Below the pieces are notes generated by a model. That model ran no database searches. It had not been told where the DNA came from and saw nothing but the letters and a program-made list of their open reading frames with translations. Shown here in pieces: positions 36,492-46,061 of a DNA stretch of 64,000 bases (within the stretch, counting starts at the first letter, position 1; the number at the start of each line of letters is the position of its first letter). This stretch comes from Polynucleobacter kasalickyi (GTDB taxonomy: Bacteria; Pseudomonadota; Gammaproteobacteria; Burkholderiales; Burkholderiaceae), in NCBI RefSeq assembly GCF_900176405.1, contig NZ_FWXJ01000010.1:61100-125099 (forward strand). The letters run 5' to 3'. A program made the translations under genes and the position numbers.

Positions 36492-36544
36492 GACGCTTTA
36501 GCAGAATTTTTGAGTCGCCCTGCAAGTTGTCTTTAACTCGGCGA
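36492..36544 (-). promoter_or_regulatory. SAM-II-type riboswitch candidate in the metK leader
   Basis: On the minus strand the order is TCGCC (36544-36540), loop GAGTTAAAGACAACTTGCAG (36539-36520), GGCGA (36519-36515), then CTCAAAAATTCTGCTAAAG and CGTC (36514-36492). TCGCC/GGCGA forms P1. GCAG in the loop pairs with CTGC, and GAC pairs with GTC, giving the H-type pseudoknot of SAM-II. The conserved-type segments UUAA, UUGCA and GCUAAA occupy the expected places, and the 53-nt length fits. Downstream GTCGCC (36494-36489) and AAGTTGTC (36479-36472) can pair with GGCGAC and GACAACTT instead, an alternative fold excluding the aptamer. SAM-II is best known from alphaproteobacteria, so this needs a covariance-model search. 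Confidence 0.62.
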
Positions 36545-36559
36545 TGATTACTATCTGTT

Positions 36560-36588
36560 AGTGTATCTGAAAAAGAATATTTTTTCAA
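36560..36588 (-). promoter_or_regulatory. Predicted sigma70 promoter of metK
   Basis: On the minus strand TTGAAA (36588-36583) is followed after 17 bp by TACACT (36565-36560). The predicted start site near 36553 lies just upstream of the aptamer and gives a leader of about 120 nt. The match is fair, not perfect. Confidence 0.5.
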
Positions 36589-36616
36589 ACTTACAAAAAT
36601 TGCATATCATAGTGGG

Positions 36617-37489
36617 ATGAGATGGATTATTTACTTTTTAGGCAATTTGCCCCTCCAGTGGCTTCAATCGATTGGATCCCTTTTAGGGTTTTTGACTTTT
36701 CATTTTTCTAAAAATGATCGTCGGTATATTTTAGAAAATACGACACATGCCACCCAAAAATATGGCATCAAAATTAATCCAATCGCCTGTGCAAAATCCG
36801 CTGGGATGATGTTAACGGATAGTCTTTGGATCTGGCACAATCCCCAAAAAGCACTCGCCATCACCGAAATACAAGATTGGCACCTCGTCGAAGAGGCCTA
36901 TGCCGAAGGGCGTGGCTTACTGATGCTAACACCGCATTTAGGGGCTTTTGAAATGATCCCAAGAGTTTTGGCGGAGCACTTTACAGCCACGATTATCTAT
37001 AAACCCGCAAAACAAGCCTGGTTAAATGAGTTGATTGAAAAAGGGCGGTCTCACCCTCAAATGAATTTTGTGCCAGCCAATTTACAAGGGGTGAGGCAAG
37101 TAGCAAGAGCCCTACAAAAAGGTGAGGCTGTGGGCATTTTGCCAGATCAGGTACCTGGACAGGGTGAGGGTGTTTGGGCTTCTTTCTTTGGAAAGCCAGC
37201 CTACACAGCGGTACTTCCGGCCAAGATTGCTAATAAAAATGCAGTGCCGACGATTATTTTTTCGGCCATTCGTAAACCAAATGGTAAAGGTTGGTTGATG
37301 CAGGCTAAACGCATTACAACACCTTTAAGTAAAGTTCCTGTAGAGTCAGCGGAACAAATTAATCAAGCGTTAGAAGAGGTGATCATGACTCACCCGGATC
37401 AATACCTTTGGTCCTACAATCGCTATAAAGCTCCACTAGGCATTTCTGCTCCGGTAGATGGCACGATGACACCTAAAGCTATTGAATGA
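36617..37489 (+). CDS. LpxL/HtrB-like lysophospholipid acyltransferase
   Basis: A 290-residue membrane-associated acyltransferase of the lipid A late-acyltransferase family. An N-terminal hydrophobic segment (IIYFLGNLPLQWLQSIGSLLGFLTF) precedes the catalytic HLGAFE (HX4E motif) and the later LPDQVPGQGEGVWASFFG block. It probably adds a secondary acyl chain to lipid A on the inner leaflet of the inner membrane. The next acyltransferase gene overlaps its stop by 4 bp. Confidence 0.85.
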   Translation: MRWIIYFLGNLPLQWLQSIGSLLGFLTFHFSKNDRRYILENTTHATQKYGIKINPIACAKSAGMMLTDSLWIWHNPQKALAITEIQDWHLVEEAYAEGRGLLMLTPHLGAFEMIPRVLAEHFTATIIYKPAKQAWLNELIEKGRSHPQMNFVPANLQGVRQVARALQKGEAVGILPDQVPGQGEGVWASFFGKPAYTAVLPAKIANKNAVPTIIFSAIRKPNGKGWLMQAKRITTPLSKVPVESAEQINQALEEVIMTHPDQYLWSYNRYKAPLGISAPVDGTMTPKAIE

Positions 37490-38382
37490 AGTTCATGTCC
37501 CTTTTTCTTAACTACCTTGCACTAGGTTTTTTATATTTCTTATCGTACCTACCAATTAGACTCAATCATTGTATTGGTGATGTATTGGGTACGATTGCTA
37601 GCTCCTTGCCAATTGAACGGAAAAAAGTCGTTGCTATCAATTTGCAGCGATGTTTTCCAGAGTTATCTGACCAAGAACGCGCAGAGATTGCAAAGAAAAA
37701 TTGGCGTTTATTTGGTAGGAGTATGACGGAGAGAGCCTATTTATGGCTTGGGTCAAAAAATCAAATTAAAAAACTTGTCTCCGTACAGAGTGAGGTCCCA
37801 CTCGACGATGGTGTGCCAAGACTATTAGTGGGAATACATTTAATGGGAATAGAGGCAGGGGCAGTGGCTTTATCCTTGTACATGTCTGAGCTAGGCATTA
37901 AAGAGCCGTCTACGTTGTATGTAAAAATGAAAAATGATTTTTTTGATTCACGTATTTGCACTTGGCGTGAACGTTTTGGCGCAAAAATGCGTAATCGATT
38001 GCAGTCTTCGCGCGAGATGATTCGTAGTTTAAAGGCCGGTCAACCCGTTGTTATTTCTCCTGACATGGACCTCGGGGTACAGGACTCAGTATTTGTTCCA
38101 TTCTTTGGTATTCCAACCTGTACCGTAACCTCCGTGTCTAGGATTGCGCTACTTGCAAAAGCACAAGTTTGTAGCGTTACAACCTCGCTCAATCCGGATG
38201 GCCAATCTTATACCTGCCAAATCAGTAAACCTTGGGAAAACTTCCCAAGCAATGATTTTGTGCACGACACTAAGCGTTTAAACCAACACTTTGAGTCGAT
38301 GATACAACCACGCATAGAAGAGTATTATTGGGTGCATAAGCGATTCAAAAACCGTCCTGACAACCAACCCAAATTTTATTAA
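37486..38382 (+). CDS. Second LpxL/LpxM-like acyltransferase
   Basis: A 298-residue paralogue of the preceding gene with an N-terminal membrane segment (LFLNYLALGFLYFLSYLPIRL), the HX4E motif in GIHLMGIEAG, and VISPDMDLGVQDSVFVPFFG. The two would add different secondary acyl chains to lipid A; which acts first cannot be told. It sits 2 bp upstream of dapF, the standard betaproteobacterial order metK / acyltransferases / dapF. Confidence 0.83.
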   Translation: MKFMSLFLNYLALGFLYFLSYLPIRLNHCIGDVLGTIASSLPIERKKVVAINLQRCFPELSDQERAEIAKKNWRLFGRSMTERAYLWLGSKNQIKKLVSVQSEVPLDDGVPRLLVGIHLMGIEAGAVALSLYMSELGIKEPSTLYVKMKNDFFDSRICTWRERFGAKMRNRLQSSREMIRSLKAGQPVVISPDMDLGVQDSVFVPFFGIPTCTVTSVSRIALLAKAQVCSVTTSLNPDGQSYTCQISKPWENFPSNDFVHDTKRLNQHFESMIQPRIEEYYWVHKRFKNRPDNQPKFY

Positions 38383-38384
38383 TT

Positions 38385-39260
38385 ATGGAACTTCACTTTA
38401 CGAAAATGCATGGTGCCGGCAATGACTTTATTGTGATTGATGGCATCCATCAAGACCTCTCCAATATGAGTCGTGCGCAGTGGCGCTATTTAGCAGATCG
38501 ACAGTTTGGGATTGGTGCAGATCAGATTTTATTAATTGAGAAACCAACTCGTCCAGATGCAGAATTCAAATATCGGATCATCAACCATGACGGATCTGAA
38601 GTAGAGCAGTGTGGTAATGGTTCAAGATGTTTCGTTCGTTTTGTGCGTGAAAAAAATCTTACTGACAAAAAACAAATTAGCGTAGAAGTTGCCCATACCT
38701 TACTCGTACTCAGTGAAAAAGATCACGGCTTGGTTGAGGTAAACATGGGTGCACCCGTTTTAGATTTACCCCTCATACCATTTCATCCGAGTGGCCTGGA
38801 GTCTCGAGTAACTGCAGACACCATCAATTACCTTTTGCCAACAAAAGAAGGTTCCTTTTGGGTTACGCCCGTTTCGATGGGCAATCCACATGCCGTTCAA
38901 ATTGTTGATGCACTTGATAAAGCTCCAGTGCTTTTAACAGGGCCACTCATTGAGCATCACCCAAGTTTTCCGGCACGAGTCAATGCTGGCTTTATGCAAA
39001 TCATTGATCGTAATACCATTCATTTAAGGGTGTTTGAACGCGGTTCAGGCGAAACGCTTTCTTGTGGAACTGGTGCTTGTGCAGCAGTAGTGGCTGGCAT
39101 CTTACAGGGCGTCCTCGATTCGCCAGTCAGTGTTCATACCAAGGGTGGCGAACTCTTGATTGAGTGGCAATACGCGAATGATGGTAAAAATGCCTCCGTG
39201 ATGATGACAGGTCCAGCCGAAACTGTATTTGAAGGCAAAATTAGTGTGCCAGACCTGTAA
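38385..39260 (+). CDS. dapF: Diaminopimelate epimerase
   Basis: A 291-residue enzyme converting LL- to meso-diaminopimelate for lysine and peptidoglycan synthesis. KMHGAGNDFIVID at the start and the two active-site cysteines in QCGNGSRCF and SCGTGACAA are clear. It is the last gene of the acyltransferase operon and converges on pyrE with a 21-bp gap. Confidence 0.96.
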   Translation: MELHFTKMHGAGNDFIVIDGIHQDLSNMSRAQWRYLADRQFGIGADQILLIEKPTRPDAEFKYRIINHDGSEVEQCGNGSRCFVRFVREKNLTDKKQISVEVAHTLLVLSEKDHGLVEVNMGAPVLDLPLIPFHPSGLESRVTADTINYLLPTKEGSFWVTPVSMGNPHAVQIVDALDKAPVLLTGPLIEHHPSFPARVNAGFMQIIDRNTIHLRVFERGSGETLSCGTGACAAVVAGILQGVLDSPVSVHTKGGELLIEWQYANDGKNASVMMTGPAETVFEGKISVPDL

Positions 39261-39281
39261 TCAAGACTTTACCGTTAGAAA

Positions 39282-39944
39282 TTAACGAATCCCGTAGGTA
39301 TTCCGATACGTTTGTACGGCCACCAAATTTTGTTGAAGATGGGTATCCGCTGTACTTTGTAAAAAATCGAGCAAATCTTGTAAATTCGCAATGGCGATAA
39401 CAGGAATACCAAACTCTTCCTTCACCGCTTGCACTGCAGAGAATTCACCAACATTTACTGCATCCCCAGATCGTTCCATACGGTCTAAAGCAATCAACAC
39501 CGCACAGGGTTGTGCGCCAGCCTTTTTGATCATTTCAACCGATTCACGTACTGAAGTTCCCGCAGAAATAACATCATCGATAATGACTACTTTACCTTGC
39601 AGCTTTGCTCCCACGAGAGTGCCGCCCTCACCGTGATCTTTAACCTCTTTACGGTTGTAGGCAAATGGGACATTTTTGTCTTTTTTAGCTAACGCTACAG
39701 CCGTTGTCGCCGCTAAGGTAATCCCTTTATATGCCGGCCCGAATAGCATATCAAATTCAATTTGACTAGCAAGCAACGCATTCGCGTAAAACTCGCCCAA
39801 CGCACCTAGTCTTGCGCCATCATTAAAATCACCCGCATTAAAGAAATAAGGGGACATCCGACCGGCTTTAGTTTTGAAAGATCCAAAAGCTAACACTTTA
39901 GCATCAAGGGAAAATTGGATAAATTCGAAAGAGTTTGAGTTCAT
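39282..39944 (-). CDS. pyrE: Orotate phosphoribosyltransferase
   Basis: A 220-residue enzyme that makes orotidine monophosphate from orotate and PRPP. The PRPP motif VVIIDDVISAGTSV and LLFGPAYKGI-type sequence (FDMLFGPAYKGITLA) are diagnostic. It is divergent from the exonuclease III gene, with about 76 bp between the starts. Confidence 0.95.
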   Translation of the reverse strand: MNSNSFEFIQFSLDAKVLAFGSFKTKAGRMSPYFFNAGDFNDGARLGALGEFYANALLASQIEFDMLFGPAYKGITLAATTAVALAKKDKNVPFAYNRKEVKDHGEGGTLVGAKLQGKVVIIDDVISAGTSVRESVEMIKKAGAQPCAVLIALDRMERSGDAVNVGEFSAVQAVKEEFGIPVIAIANLQDLLDFLQSTADTHLQQNLVAVQTYRNTYGIR

Positions 39945-40020
39945 AATAGATATGCTTAAATTAATTTCTACTATTTTAAGTCGCTATCTACTTTTTTATT
40001 GTTTTTTATCTTTTATATCT

Positions 40021-40803
40021 ATGATCAGAATTGTCTCCGCCAACTTAAATGGTATCCGCTCTGCAACTAAAAAAGGCTTTTTACAATGGCTTGCCAAAAG
40101 TGAAGCTGATTTTGTTTGTTTACAAGAGATTAAAGCGCAAGCAAATGATCTTGGGGAAGAGTTTACTAAACCCGGGAACTATCAAGGTTACTTCCATTTT
40201 GCGCAAAAGAAAGGCTATAGTGGCACCGGTATTTATACCCGCCATCAACCCGATGAAATCTTTACTGGCTTTGGTGCCGCAGAATTTGATAATGAAGGTC
40301 GATATACCGCACTGAGGTTTGGGAACCGGTGGATTATCTCTGCATATTTCCCCTCTGGGTCTGCCTCTGAGGATCGTCAAGCCTCTAAATTTAGATTTTT
40401 AGATGTGTTTTTACCTTTTCTCGTGCAATTGAAAAAGTCTGGTTGTGAGATTGTTTTATGCGGTGATATCAACATTGCCCACCATGAAATCGATTTAAAA
40501 AACTGGAAAGGCAACGTTAAAAACTCGGGCTTTTTACCAGCTGAACGGGCATGGTTAACCCACCTATTTACCAATGAAGGCTTTACGGATGTCTATCGAT
40601 TGCTTGAGCCAACCGCGACAGATACTTGCTACACTTGGTGGAGTCAGCGTGGTCAAGCCTATGCCAATAATGTTGGATGGCGCATCGACTATCAGATCGC
40701 TACGGATACTTTAGCCAAAACAGCGATCACTCAGAAAGTTTACAAAGAGGAACGTTTTTCAGATCACGCTCCTCTAATTATTGATTATGATTTCTCTCTC
40801 TAA
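40021..40803 (+). CDS. xth: Exodeoxyribonuclease III
   Basis: A 260-residue AP endonuclease / 3'-5' exonuclease of the ExoIII family for base excision repair. RIVSANLNGIRSATKKGF, LQEIKAQ, CGDINIAHHEIDLKN and FSDHAPLIIDYD supply the metal- and DNA-binding residues. The frame is open to 39874, but that would overlap pyrE; MIRIVSANLNG at 40021 is the family start. It overlaps the end of ampG by 4 bp. Confidence 0.94.
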   Translation: MIRIVSANLNGIRSATKKGFLQWLAKSEADFVCLQEIKAQANDLGEEFTKPGNYQGYFHFAQKKGYSGTGIYTRHQPDEIFTGFGAAEFDNEGRYTALRFGNRWIISAYFPSGSASEDRQASKFRFLDVFLPFLVQLKKSGCEIVLCGDINIAHHEIDLKNWKGNVKNSGFLPAERAWLTHLFTNEGFTDVYRLLEPTATDTCYTWWSQRGQAYANNVGWRIDYQIATDTLAKTAITQKVYKEERFSDHAPLIIDYDFSL

Positions 40804-42191
40804 CTAGTCTCTTCAGCACTGATGGTTGGTGCAAATTTTTCAACTAGATAAATCAGAACAAATACTGGCATACCTATAACTGCGGTAAAAATAAAGAAAT
40901 GCTGATAGCCAAAGTGGTCTACATACATCCCTGAAAAACCAGCTAGCCATTTTGGTACGATCAACATCATCGAACTAAATAACGCATATTGAGTAGCGCT
41001 GTACTGAATATTAGTGAGTGATGAAATGTAAGCAATGAAAGCAGCAGAGGCAATTCCAGAACTTAAATTATCGGCAGAAATCACAAAAATTAATCCGTAA
41101 AGATCATGTCCCGCTGTTGCCAGCCAAGCGAACAATAAATTACTGAGTGCTGATAAGAATGCCCCTAGCATCAGAATCCGTAAAATACCGAAACGAATCG
41201 TTAAGCCCCCACCAATGAATGCGCCGACAAGGGTCATGATGACGCCAAAAACCTTTGATGTAGCAGCTACTTCATCCTTGGTATAACCCATATCCACATA
41301 AAAGGGATTAGCCATAATGCCCATCACCACATCACTGATGCGGTAAACAGCAATTAAGGATAAGATCAAAATTGCATACCAACCATAGCGACTAATAAAA
41401 TCAACGAAGGGTTGCAAAAATGCCTCACGCAACCAGACCGCAAGATTTCTTCGGGCACCTGTGGCAGTCAGTGGGGTCTTTTCTTTTGAGATCAAGACAA
41501 TCAATATCCCAGGCAACATAGACGCCGCCATCCACCCATAAGCGATGTGCCAAGCATTTAAGTCATAACCGACCGTTTCCCCTTGTGCTCTTGCTGCCAA
41601 CCATAAGGCCCCCGCACCAGCCCAAATCATAGCAAGGCGATAGCCAGTCTGATAAGCAGCTGCCAAGGCTCCCTGTTCCTCTGCTGAAGCAGACTCAATA
41701 CGAAATGCATCCAGAGCGATATCTTGAGTTGCTGAACCAAAAGCAACAAGCAGAGCGCTCCAAACCAAGATTGACAAATTTTGTGCTGGGTCCGCTTGAG
41801 ACATGCCGATCAAGCCTAAAATAACGAGACCCTGAGCCAATAGCAACCAGGATTTGCGTCGCCCAATTTTTCGACTCAGAAAAGGAATAGGTAAACGGTC
41901 GACGAGTGGTGCCCAGACCCATTTGAAACCATACATCAAACCAATCCACGATAAAAACCCAATGGTTGTTCGATTGATACCTGCCTCTCGCAACCAAAAA
42001 CTCAATGTACCGAAGATCAATAGCAGGGGTAAGCCAGCAGAAAATCCCAGCCCTAACATTCTCAAGGTACGCCACTTTGTGTAGGTTTGAAGGATGTTAG
42101 TCCAACTTTTTTTTTGCTGATGTGTAAATGAAATTTCTGATTTTTGTTGTTTGGTGTGTTTGAAATCTAATCCTGTCATTTCGAAGAACAC
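40800..42191 (-). CDS. ampG: AmpG-like muropeptide MFS permease
   Basis: A 463-residue major facilitator protein with about 12 hydrophobic helices and the AmpG pattern LGFSAGLPLLLIFGTLSFWL, then GLMYGFKWVWAPLVDR and GSATQDIALDAFRIE. It imports GlcNAc-anhydroMurNAc peptides released by lytic transglycosylases for recycling. The start is the Met at 42191 or the Met at residue 5; both overlap the metW stop, so it is the last gene of argB-slmA-metX-metW-ampG. Confidence 0.88.
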   Translation of the reverse strand: MFFEMTGLDFKHTKQQKSEISFTHQQKKSWTNILQTYTKWRTLRMLGLGFSAGLPLLLIFGTLSFWLREAGINRTTIGFLSWIGLMYGFKWVWAPLVDRLPIPFLSRKIGRRKSWLLLAQGLVILGLIGMSQADPAQNLSILVWSALLVAFGSATQDIALDAFRIESASAEEQGALAAAYQTGYRLAMIWAGAGALWLAARAQGETVGYDLNAWHIAYGWMAASMLPGILIVLISKEKTPLTATGARRNLAVWLREAFLQPFVDFISRYGWYAILILSLIAVYRISDVVMGIMANPFYVDMGYTKDEVAATSKVFGVIMTLVGAFIGGGLTIRFGILRILMLGAFLSALSNLLFAWLATAGHDLYGLIFVISADNLSSGIASAAFIAYISSLTNIQYSATQYALFSSMMLIVPKWLAGFSGMYVDHFGYQHFFIFTAVIGMPVFVLIYLVEKFAPTISAEETS

Positions 42192-42769
42192 ACCCTATAA
42201 ATTGCTAAACTACCTAATAAATTACTACACCAATTCACTCTCTTACCTCCATCTAGGACAACACGGTCGAGTATTGTAAGGCCGATTTGATTGGCAAGCA
42301 ACTCGAAGTCTGCAATCGTTAATACCCTTACATTCGGTGTGTCATACCATTGGTAAGGCAATGATTTAGAAATCGGCATACGCCCCATGAAAACATCAAT
42401 GCGATGAGACCAATGGGCAAAGTTAGGAAAAGACACGACACACTCTTTACCGACCCGAGCCACTTCATGCAAAATCTTTTCAGTTTGATGAATCGTTTGT
42501 AGGGTTTGAGACAAGATGACCGTGTCAAAACTTTTATCCTCAAACAGTGCTAGACCCCCTTCAAGATCTTGTTGAATGACATTGAGACCTCGCGCCACAC
42601 AAGCTAAAACACTTTGATCAGCAATCTCCACACCATAGGTCTTCACTTGCTTCACGCCTTGGATAAACTCTAAGAATTCTCCATCACCGCATCCAACATC
42701 TAATAAACTGGAGTGAGGTGCAATCCAATCTGCAATCGCTGCAAAATCTGCTCGAATATGCGGGGTCAT
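42176..42769 (-). CDS. metW: MetW methyltransferase-like protein
   Basis: A 197-residue class I SAM-dependent methyltransferase-like protein with [12 protein letters not shown], the MetW hallmarks [21 protein letters not shown] and [14 protein letters not shown], and [10 protein letters not shown]. MetW is encoded directly after metX in many proteobacteria and supports MetX activity in methionine synthesis. It overlaps metX by 4 bp. Confidence 0.93.
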   Translation of the reverse strand: MTPHIRADFAAIADWIAPHSSLLDVGCGDGEFLEFIQGVKQVKTYGVEIADQSVLACVARGLNVIQQDLEGGLALFEDKSFDTVILSQTLQTIHQTEKILHEVARVGKECVVSFPNFAHWSHRIDVFMGRMPISKSLPYQWYDTPNVRVLTIADFELLANQIGLTILDRVVLDGGKRVNWCSNLLGSLAIYRVCSSK

Positions 42770-43899
42770 AGCTTCCCCCGTTTTATTTTTTGAAAATAAG
42801 CTTTGACTAACTGATGATATCTTGGATCATCCAATAAAAATGCATCATGCCCATGAGGTGCATCAATTTCAGCGTAACTGACTTCTTTTTGATTGTCTAA
42901 CAATGCTTTAACAATCTCCCGACTACGGGTCGGGGCAAAGCGCCAATCGGTCGTAAAACTAATCACCAAAAACTTAGCAAGTACTTTGCTCAAGGCCTGA
43001 TTAAGATTGCCCTGATGCGCTTTGGCTGGATCAAAATAATCGAGTACTCGGGTAATTAATAAGTACGTATTTGCATCAAAATACTCAGAAAATTTATCGC
43101 CCTGGTAACGAAGATAACTTTCTACTTCAAACTCGGTATCAAAACTATAGCGATAATCTTGTCCTTCTTGTGCTGTTCTACGCAAGGTACGACCAAATTT
43201 CTGCGCCATATCGTCGTCCGATAAGTATGTCACATGACCTACCATTCGCGCCACTCGTAGACCACGATTTGGAACTACTCCATGAGCATAAAAATTACCC
43301 CCATGAAAATCTGGGTCACTCATAATTGCACTTCTGGCAATTTGGTTGAACGCAATATTTTGAGCTGATAAATTTGCTGCGGATGCAATCACAACACAAT
43401 GTTCAATTCTCTCAGGGTACAAAATAGCCCAAGTCAAGGCCTGCATGCCACCCAGGCTTCCACCAATCACTGCAGCAAATTTTTCAATTTTAAAGTGATT
43501 CGCCACTCGCTCTTGCGTATTCACCCAATCTTCTACGGTTAATACGGGGAAGCTTGAGCCATAGGGGTGGCCAGTCGCAGGGTCAATACTCATCGGCCCC
43601 GTTGAACCAAAACAGGATCCAAGGTTATTAATCCCAATGACAAAATAATCATTGGTATCAACACATTTACCCGGACCAATTAAATTGTCCCACCAGCCTA
43701 ATTGTCCCTTCTCATCTACCCCAGCAACATGATGGGAAGCATTAAGCGCATGGCAAACCAAGATAGCATTTGAACAATCCGCATTCAAAGTGCCATAGGT
43801 TTCGACAGCCAAGGAGTAAGGCCCAAATTGAGCCCCAGACTGAAGTTGAATTGGCTCAAAAAATTGTAAGTGATGTGATTGGGTGTTTAAACTACTCAT
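42766..43899 (-). CDS. metX: Homoserine O-acyltransferase
   Basis: A 377-residue alpha/beta-hydrolase enzyme that activates homoserine for methionine synthesis. The nucleophile elbow is [10 protein letters not shown], and the catalytic Asp and His lie in the C-terminal part ([10 protein letters not shown]). [10 protein letters not shown] and [13 protein letters not shown] are family segments. Acetyl- and succinyl-specific forms share this fold and I cannot tell them apart here. It overlaps slmA by 4 bp and metW by 4 bp. Confidence 0.93.
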   Translation of the reverse strand: MSSLNTQSHHLQFFEPIQLQSGAQFGPYSLAVETYGTLNADCSNAILVCHALNASHHVAGVDEKGQLGWWDNLIGPGKCVDTNDYFVIGINNLGSCFGSTGPMSIDPATGHPYGSSFPVLTVEDWVNTQERVANHFKIEKFAAVIGGSLGGMQALTWAILYPERIEHCVVIASAANLSAQNIAFNQIARSAIMSDPDFHGGNFYAHGVVPNRGLRVARMVGHVTYLSDDDMAQKFGRTLRRTAQEGQDYRYSFDTEFEVESYLRYQGDKFSEYFDANTYLLITRVLDYFDPAKAHQGNLNQALSKVLAKFLVISFTTDWRFAPTRSREIVKALLDNQKEVSYAEIDAPHGHDAFLLDDPRYHQLVKAYFQKIKRGKL

Positions 43900-44534
43900 A
43901 CCATCAAGATGATGTTAAGCGACGGTAGAGCATGGTCCATCGGTGACTTCTTAAAGCCGCTTCTAGCAAACCGATGCCAATTACCGACGACGAAAGTCAT
44001 TACTAGACTTGAACGCTGACTAATTTCCTCTGGCGCCCAGTTTAAGTTTTGTTGGGTTTGCATAATCCGAAAGGATTGCTTTAGCGATGCTTCAACTCGC
44101 TCTAATAGTTGATTAATTCTTTCCTGTAATCTTGCGTCTTCTTGAAACAAAGAGTCGCCTAAGAGCACTCTTGTCATGCCAGGGTTTTTTTCTGCGAACG
44201 CCAAAAGAATCGAGGCAATTTCCTTAATTTGGTTTACGCCGCTCTCATCTCTGGCGATGATTTGATTAATCAGACCAAAAATACTTTGCTCAATAAACAC
44301 AATCAAGCCATCAAACATTTGGGCTTTACTAGCGAAATGCCGATACAGCGCAGCTTCTGAAACTGAAATCTTGGCAGCAAGTGCTGAAGTGGTAACTCGA
44401 TCGCCCTGCGGATTTTCTAACATCTCTGCCAAGGCTTGTAAAATTTGAATACGTCTCTCACCCGGCTTTGGTCGCTTACGAGCAGTTGTCTCTTGGTCTA
44501 CAGCCGTTAGGTTTTCCATTGGTGAGGTACTCAT
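43896..44534 (-). CDS. slmA: SlmA-type TetR-family nucleoid occlusion regulator
   Basis: A 212-residue TetR-fold protein. The helix-turn-helix [30 protein letters not shown] near residues 44-74 matches SlmA, which binds DNA and blocks FtsZ ring assembly over the nucleoid. A basic Pro-rich stretch ([11 protein letters not shown]) precedes it. It lies between argB (1-bp gap) and metX (4-bp overlap). Confidence 0.82.
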   Translation of the reverse strand: MSTSPMENLTAVDQETTARKRPKPGERRIQILQALAEMLENPQGDRVTTSALAAKISVSEAALYRHFASKAQMFDGLIVFIEQSIFGLINQIIARDESGVNQIKEIASILLAFAEKNPGMTRVLLGDSLFQEDARLQERINQLLERVEASLKQSFRIMQTQQNLNWAPEEISQRSSLVMTFVVGNWHRFARSGFKKSPMDHALPSLNIILMV

Positions 44535-44535
44535 A

Positions 44536-45438
44536 TTAGTTTGATCGAATCATTGTTCCAAAAGCTTGTTCTGTCAAAATTTCTAAAAGAAGTGAATGTT
44601 CAATTCTACCGTCAATAATATGAACAGAATTTACACCACATCTTGCGGCATCTAATGCAGAAGAAATTTTTGGTAGCATCCCACCTGAAATAGTACCATC
44701 AGCAAAGAGTTCGTCAATTTCTTTAGCCGTTAAATCCGTCAATAATTCCCCTTTACTGTTCATTACTCCGGGAATATTGGTCATCATGACTAGTTTTTCT
44801 GCATTGAGGATCTCGGCCATTTTGCCAGCAACAACATCGGCATTGATGTTATAGGCACGTCCGTCTTCACCAAAGCCGATCGGCGAAATCACTGGAATAA
44901 AAGCGTCATCTTGTAAAGCCTTTACAACTGCAGGATTAATGGAGCTAATTTCACCAACAAAACCGATATCAATTTTCTTGGTTGGATCTTCCCGATCAGT
45001 CATCCAGAGTTTTTTTGCCTTGATTAATCCACCGTCTTTGCCCGTTAATCCGACTGCCTGACCACCAAACTGGTTAATCATCATCACGATATCTTGTTGA
45101 ACTTCGCCCCCCAAAACCCACTCGACGACCTCCATGGTTTCATCATCGGTCACGCGCATCCCTTGAATAAAGGTTCCAGCCTTACCAATTTTTTTCAAAG
45201 CATCATCAATTTGTGGTCCACCACCATGGACAACCACGGGATTCATACCAACCAGTTTTAATAAGATGACGTCTCTAGCAAAGCCTTCTTTTAAACGATC
45301 CTCGGTCATGGCATTACCGCCATATTTAATAACGATTGTTTTACCGTGATATTTTTTAATGTAAGGTAGTGCCTCCGCTAAAATTTCAGCCTTGAGGGTA
45401 GGTGCGATATCACTCAGCGTGATTTGTTGTTTGTCCAT
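44536..45438 (-). CDS. argB: Acetylglutamate kinase
   Basis: A 300-residue amino acid kinase for the second step of arginine synthesis. [10 protein letters not shown] near residue 35, VHGGGPQID, and [15 protein letters not shown] near 220 bind ATP and acetylglutamate. An N-terminal extension of the kind linked to arginine-sensitive hexameric forms is present. It heads the five-gene unit argB-slmA-metX-metW-ampG, with a promoter candidate 35-60 bp upstream. Confidence 0.96.
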   Translation of the reverse strand: MDKQQITLSDIAPTLKAEILAEALPYIKKYHGKTIVIKYGGNAMTEDRLKEGFARDVILLKLVGMNPVVVHGGGPQIDDALKKIGKAGTFIQGMRVTDDETMEVVEWVLGGEVQQDIVMMINQFGGQAVGLTGKDGGLIKAKKLWMTDREDPTKKIDIGFVGEISSINPAVVKALQDDAFIPVISPIGFGEDGRAYNINADVVAGKMAEILNAEKLVMMTNIPGVMNSKGELLTDLTAKEIDELFADGTISGGMLPKISSALDAARCGVNSVHIIDGRIEHSLLLEILTEQAFGTMIRSN

Positions 45439-45472
45439 AATTTTTAATTTGCGTTTATTTAGCGTTACTTAT

Positions 45473-45501
45473 TTTATAGTCTAATTCTGTTAAGGTTTGA
45501 A
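45473..45501 (-). promoter_or_regulatory. Predicted sigma70 promoter of argB
   Basis: On the minus strand TTCAAA (45501-45496) is followed after 17 bp by TATAAA (45478-45473), giving a predicted leader of about 30 nt before argB. The -10 match is good and the -35 moderate. Confidence 0.45.
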
Positions 45502-45597
45502 TATATATTACAGATTCTTTTCAGTTACAACACTTTATTGATCGCGTGAACTACTATTAATTCACCACTTGGCAAAAGAGAATGGTAAATTATTGCT

Positions 45598-46008
45598 ATG
45601 CATGCCCATTCATCATCCTCAAAAGTGCGCCATCGACTTGTTATATTCCTGATAACTTGTGCAGTACTATGGACGCAATTTTTTGGCTTGGGTCATGCGA
45701 TTAACCATGGTTGGACCCCAACTGCAGTCAGCTCAGCGCTGATTCAAGAAAACGATCAAGGTGGACTAGGGCAACTAAGCCTTGCGATTGGGGTTTCTGA
45801 CAAGAGTCAACCCAACTCCTCGATTACTCATAACTGCTTTGCTTGGGACTCCTGCTCTTTAACTACTGCCGTTTTCTTAACGACTCAAATTCAATTTGCT
45901 AGCTCACTCGTTTTTTTCCTGCTTCCCCCAATATTTTTACCGAATTTTAGCTATAAACTCCCTCAATATTTTTTAAGTAGAGCTCCGCCGCAACTCCTCT
46001 CACGCTGA
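45598..46008 (+). CDS. Small DUF2946-like exported/membrane protein
   Basis: A 136-residue protein with one N-terminal hydrophobic helix (LVIFLITCAVLWTQFFGLGHA), a His- and Cys-containing periplasmic middle (ITHNCFAWDSC), a second hydrophobic segment (IQFASSLVFFLLPPIFL) and the ending FLSRAPPQ. This resembles DUF2946 proteins, which are often encoded just before metal-related TonB receptors and typically end in ARAPP-like sequence. The function is unknown. It precedes the receptor gene by 53 bp and is probably co-transcribed with it. Confidence 0.65.
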   Translation: MHAHSSSSKVRHRLVIFLITCAVLWTQFFGLGHAINHGWTPTAVSSALIQENDQGGLGQLSLAIGVSDKSQPNSSITHNCFAWDSCSLTTAVFLTTQIQFASSLVFFLLPPIFLPNFSYKLPQYFLSRAPPQLLSR

Positions 46009-46061
46009 TTTATAAGTTTTTTCATTCATTGCGTTAATCCATCATCGTATGGGGAGTTTTT

